Source: Amaranthus tricolor
Taxonomy: Eukaryota; Streptophyta; Magnoliopsida; Caryophyllales; Amaranthaceae
Direction: 5' to 3'
Length of the DNA stretch: 64,000 nt
Assembly (NCBI RefSeq): GCF_026212465.1
Contig: NC_080063.1
Coordinates: 7,697,702-7,761,701 of the forward strand
Made by a program: the position numbers and the translations under genes. Below the pieces are notes generated by a model. The model was not told where the DNA came from. It saw only the letters and a program-made list of their open reading frames with translations, and ran no database searches. Shown in pieces: positions 61,320 to 64,000 of this stretch (position 1 is the stretch's first letter; every line of letters begins with the position of its first letter).

Positions 61320-63729
61320 AAATAGGTGTGCTTGTAACTCTATCAGCAATGTGTGTTAATATATATGTGTTCATGAGAAGTTTGTTCCTCTTAAACATTT
61401 GTACCTTATCAAGCCTTTTTTTTTCTCATTTTAAACTTTCCAATTTGTTGATTAAGTATTCTGCAAAATATCAACAATTGTTGATTCTTCCTGCTGGTTT
61501 TAAATGGTTTGAACTTTGAACTATGAACTATGAACTATGAACTGCTTTGTGTTTTTGGAATTACTAAGTTGCTATGTACTTCCTTGTCCAGAACACGAGT
61601 AACTTTGAAGAAACATGGTGATGTACTAGAGTTGGTGCCCCCTCCAACCAAGGTCAACAATCTTATATTTGGAAGGACTTGGGTTGATTCACCTGGAGAG
61701 ATGGTCCTTAGTAACTTGACCACTGGTGACAAAGTTGTTCTGTATTTTCAACCATGCGGCTGGTTTGGGTATTATACGCTATCTCATCTTTTATTCTTGT
61801 TAACAATGCTTTTGTTGTCAAATGTGTGCTTCCTGCAATTGCATGGATTATTGTTTAATTGGATGAAGATTATGTATTGTTTTCGTAATTTAGTCCTTCA
61901 CTTTGCTTCGAGAAGGGAGAGGAGGGAAGCTGTTTTTTGTGTTGTTTGGGTGATTTCCATGTGTTTCTTTCCCTTCTTTGATGGAATTTTTATGCGTTGT
62001 GCTAGATTTATTAGGTCTTGATACCTATGCTTCCTTTTTCTTCTTTCTGTTTGGAAAGATTAATTGATATGCTACCATCATAATACTTGAGTCTCATATA
62101 GGTTAATGAATTGCGATCTGGTTTTAAAATTTTCGTGAAGTATGCTTAGATTTGAAATTTTAAATTTTCTGGAAGCTAATTATCCCAAGTTGTGGGTCTT
62201 CTTTAAAGTAGTTTGAGTAGTTTATTTCTTTCTTGAAATGCTGTTTGAATTTTGAGTGACTCTCAATCTGCAGTCTATCTTGACTTTAGGAAGGACAACA
62301 ATTTATGCATCCATCTATGTTGTTATTTGAAAAATCACTTACTTTCTCATCCTTCCCTTATTACCTTGAGAAAAGATGAAGTCTAACATCGAATCCATTG
62401 ACATAACTCAATTTAGCATCTATCTAATTGTCATCAAAATTAGCAGCTTATGTTTGTTTGTCTTGATCTTTTAGAGTAAATGTGTGTGGATTATAGTGTA
62501 AAGCATCGGCCAACACCTCATTGCGACCACATTGTATTGAGGTCACCTTGTCCTTGACCACTATATATGTCATAATAATCGCAAAAGTCTAAACCATTAG
62601 CATTGATTGCAAAAGTGGTTTTACAAGTTACCACAGTCCACAACTGTGGTCGCATCCAAGATTTTGTGCTATTACGTGGAAGACACAAGTGAGGATGTAA
62701 TGTGTTAAATTTTAGGATTTCTCATCACAAGTTTCTTATCTTTTGTATGTCAAGTACAAGTGTAACATAGGACTTAGGCTCTATTCTATATGAATGTGTG
62801 AACTTATCATCCCTACAATATCTGGAATATGTGGAGATATTCACCTTAATAACCTTTATTTAATCTTATTAGACTCTTAACTTACCTGAACTTGTCTAGA
62901 CTTATTGACCTTGTTTGAACTTATTTTTTCAGCCAGCCATATAGAACAAAGCTCTAGTCCTTAGGGTAATCAATACTTGCTAAACATGCAGATGCATATA
63001 TTGTCTTGAAATACCATTTCTTATATTTAATATTACTTGCTTATCTGTAGAGCTGGTCGGTATGAAGTTGATGGCTATGTGTATAATGCTGCTGATGAAC
63101 CAAAAGTTTTGATGACTGGAAAATGGAATCAGTCTATGAGCTATCAACCTTGTGACTTGGAAGGGGAGCCATTGCCAGACACCCAAATGACGGAGGTTAG
63201 TCTTTTAGAAGTTTGTTCTCATACTAACTTGAAATTCTGGATTGTTTCCATTAATCAAAACCATATACAAATACTTGGCACTACTGCAATTCACGGTAAC
63301 GAATGATTAACTTAGACTTCTATGAGAACTGCTTTCTGTGTTTCGCTGTTAATTGGAATCTTTAGCCACTAAACCCAGTCTGGCATCACATTGTCTTGTC
63401 ATTTTGAACACACATAACAATTTTGATGTAGGTATACTCCCAAAGCTGTGCCACTAGATCATGCTCACTACTTCCTGCTTTTTGGTTTTTTTTTTTTGTT
63501 GATTACATTTCTTGAAAAGAACCTTACTAATTTTTTTGCTTTCTTTCCAGGTGTGGAGGGTTGCTGATGTCCCAAAAAATGACAAATATGATTACACATA
63601 TTTTGCACACAAGATCAACAGCTTTGACACAGCACCTAAAAATTTACTCGCATCAGATTCTCGGTTGCGTCCTGATAGATTTGCTCTTGAAAAGGGTGAT
63701 TTGTCGAAATCTGGTTCCGAGAAGAGCAG
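57044..63729 (+). CDS. Oxysterol-binding-protein-related protein, ORP3 type (3' part outside window)
   Basis: A lipid-transfer protein of the OSBP family. It binds sterols or phosphoinositides in a barrel and moves them between membranes. ORP3-group members in plants are short proteins with only the lipid-binding domain. Exons: 57044-57153, 58904-58997, 59867-59983, 60082-60154, 60250-60368, 60541-60662, 61592-61768, 63051-63195 and 63551-63729. All are GT-AG and in phase, giving 378 complete codons, with at least one further exon to the right. Landmarks are the Gly-rich N-terminus, the lid and barrel ([13 protein letters not shown]), [10 protein letters not shown] and EQVSHHPP, the family signature that binds phosphoinositide phosphate. 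[15 protein letters not shown] and [18 protein letters not shown] follow. No PH or FFAT motif was seen. The ATG at 57044 follows a leader without an obvious upstream ATG close by. Confidence 0.95.
60889..60968. repeat. (AT)n microsatellite in ORP intron 6
   Basis: 40 AT units. Translated on either strand it gives an artefactual Ile-Tyr repeat. Confidence 0.95.
60969..61267. mobile_element. Micron-like MITE sitting inside a (TA)n tract
   Basis: Inverted arms at 60981-61015 and 61222-61260 share GTGAAAACCA, ATTAAAGTGGTGAAAAC and GAAAAT. The 299-bp unit is bracketed by (AT)n (60889-60968) and (TA)n (61268-61316), so it seems to have inserted within a TA microsatellite. That is the behaviour described for Micron elements of rice. 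Family identity here is inferred from this arrangement only. Confidence 0.6.
61268..61316. repeat. (TA)n microsatellite in ORP intron 6
   Basis: About 24 TA units directly abutting the right end of the Micron-like element. Confidence 0.95.
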
Positions 63730-64000
63730 GTAATAATACTTTCTATTCCTTCCCCCTGGTGGCCTGGAAATTTTTTCCGTGGAAGTTTCTGCCTAGAATA
63801 CTAGATTATCACAATCGACTTTTCTAAGAGCAAAAATTGATTACATAAGTTAACAGGGTGTGAATATATGTAGGGAACCACAGATCGATTCTTTACTAAT
63901 TTCAAGAGCCTTACTCACTGCATTAGTAGTATATCATTTTGGGTTTGTTCTTACAATGGTAGTAAAATAACTTAAGAAAATGTTCATATATTTAAGGAAT

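Noticed and set aside
61530..62021. 163-codon plus-strand frame
   Set aside because: Only 61592-61768 is coding, as ORP exon 7. The rest is read-through into the intron.

Overview
This is nuclear DNA from a flowering plant, very probably a eudicot. The genes have GT-AG introns and AT-rich spacers, the protein families are plant-specific (plastid starch synthase, CDF-type Dof factor, AVT1 vacuolar amino-acid transporter), and the transposons are typical of plants. A core Caryophyllales species would fit, but I cannot establish the species from sequence alone.

Five protein-coding genes can be assembled exon by exon. (1) 1-8086, plus strand: soluble starch synthase II, whose 5' part lies outside the window. 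(2) 24986-9696, minus strand: an AVT1-type amino-acid transporter whose 151-nt first coding exon lies 13.2 kb from the second. (3) 43709-41784, minus strand: a cycling Dof factor (CDF). (4) 46540-51839, plus strand: an RBL1-like rhomboid membrane protein. (5) 57044 to beyond the right edge, plus strand: an ORP3-type oxysterol-binding-protein-related protein, cut after nine exons. The exon joins keep the reading frame. There is also a tRNA-Glu(CUC) gene at 18560-18631.

The rest is mostly transposon-derived. The first AVT1 intron holds a pair of nested solo LTRs (13466-17782), the tRNA gene and a 3.9-kb hAT transposon with matching 8-bp target duplications (19186-23111). Between AVT1 and the CDF gene (26-36.5 kb) there is a solo LTR (26422-27951) and a broken RTE-type LINE (28605-36480, minus). 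That LINE was split by a 3.36-kb LTR, which itself carries a copia-type solo LTR, and was damaged again by a 5'-truncated LTR remnant. Further right come a fold-back element inside another fold-back element (37.6-39.15 kb), a decayed mariner-like element (44.2-45.95 kb), Stowaway-like, Mutator-like and hAT-like MITEs, and a Micron-like element framed by (TA)n tracts.

The five genes look like ordinary housekeeping or regulatory genes with no obvious joint function. I found no new multi-gene system. The most informative content is the layered transposon history, which can be read from matching target-site duplications, and the correct assignment of the distant AVT1 first exon.
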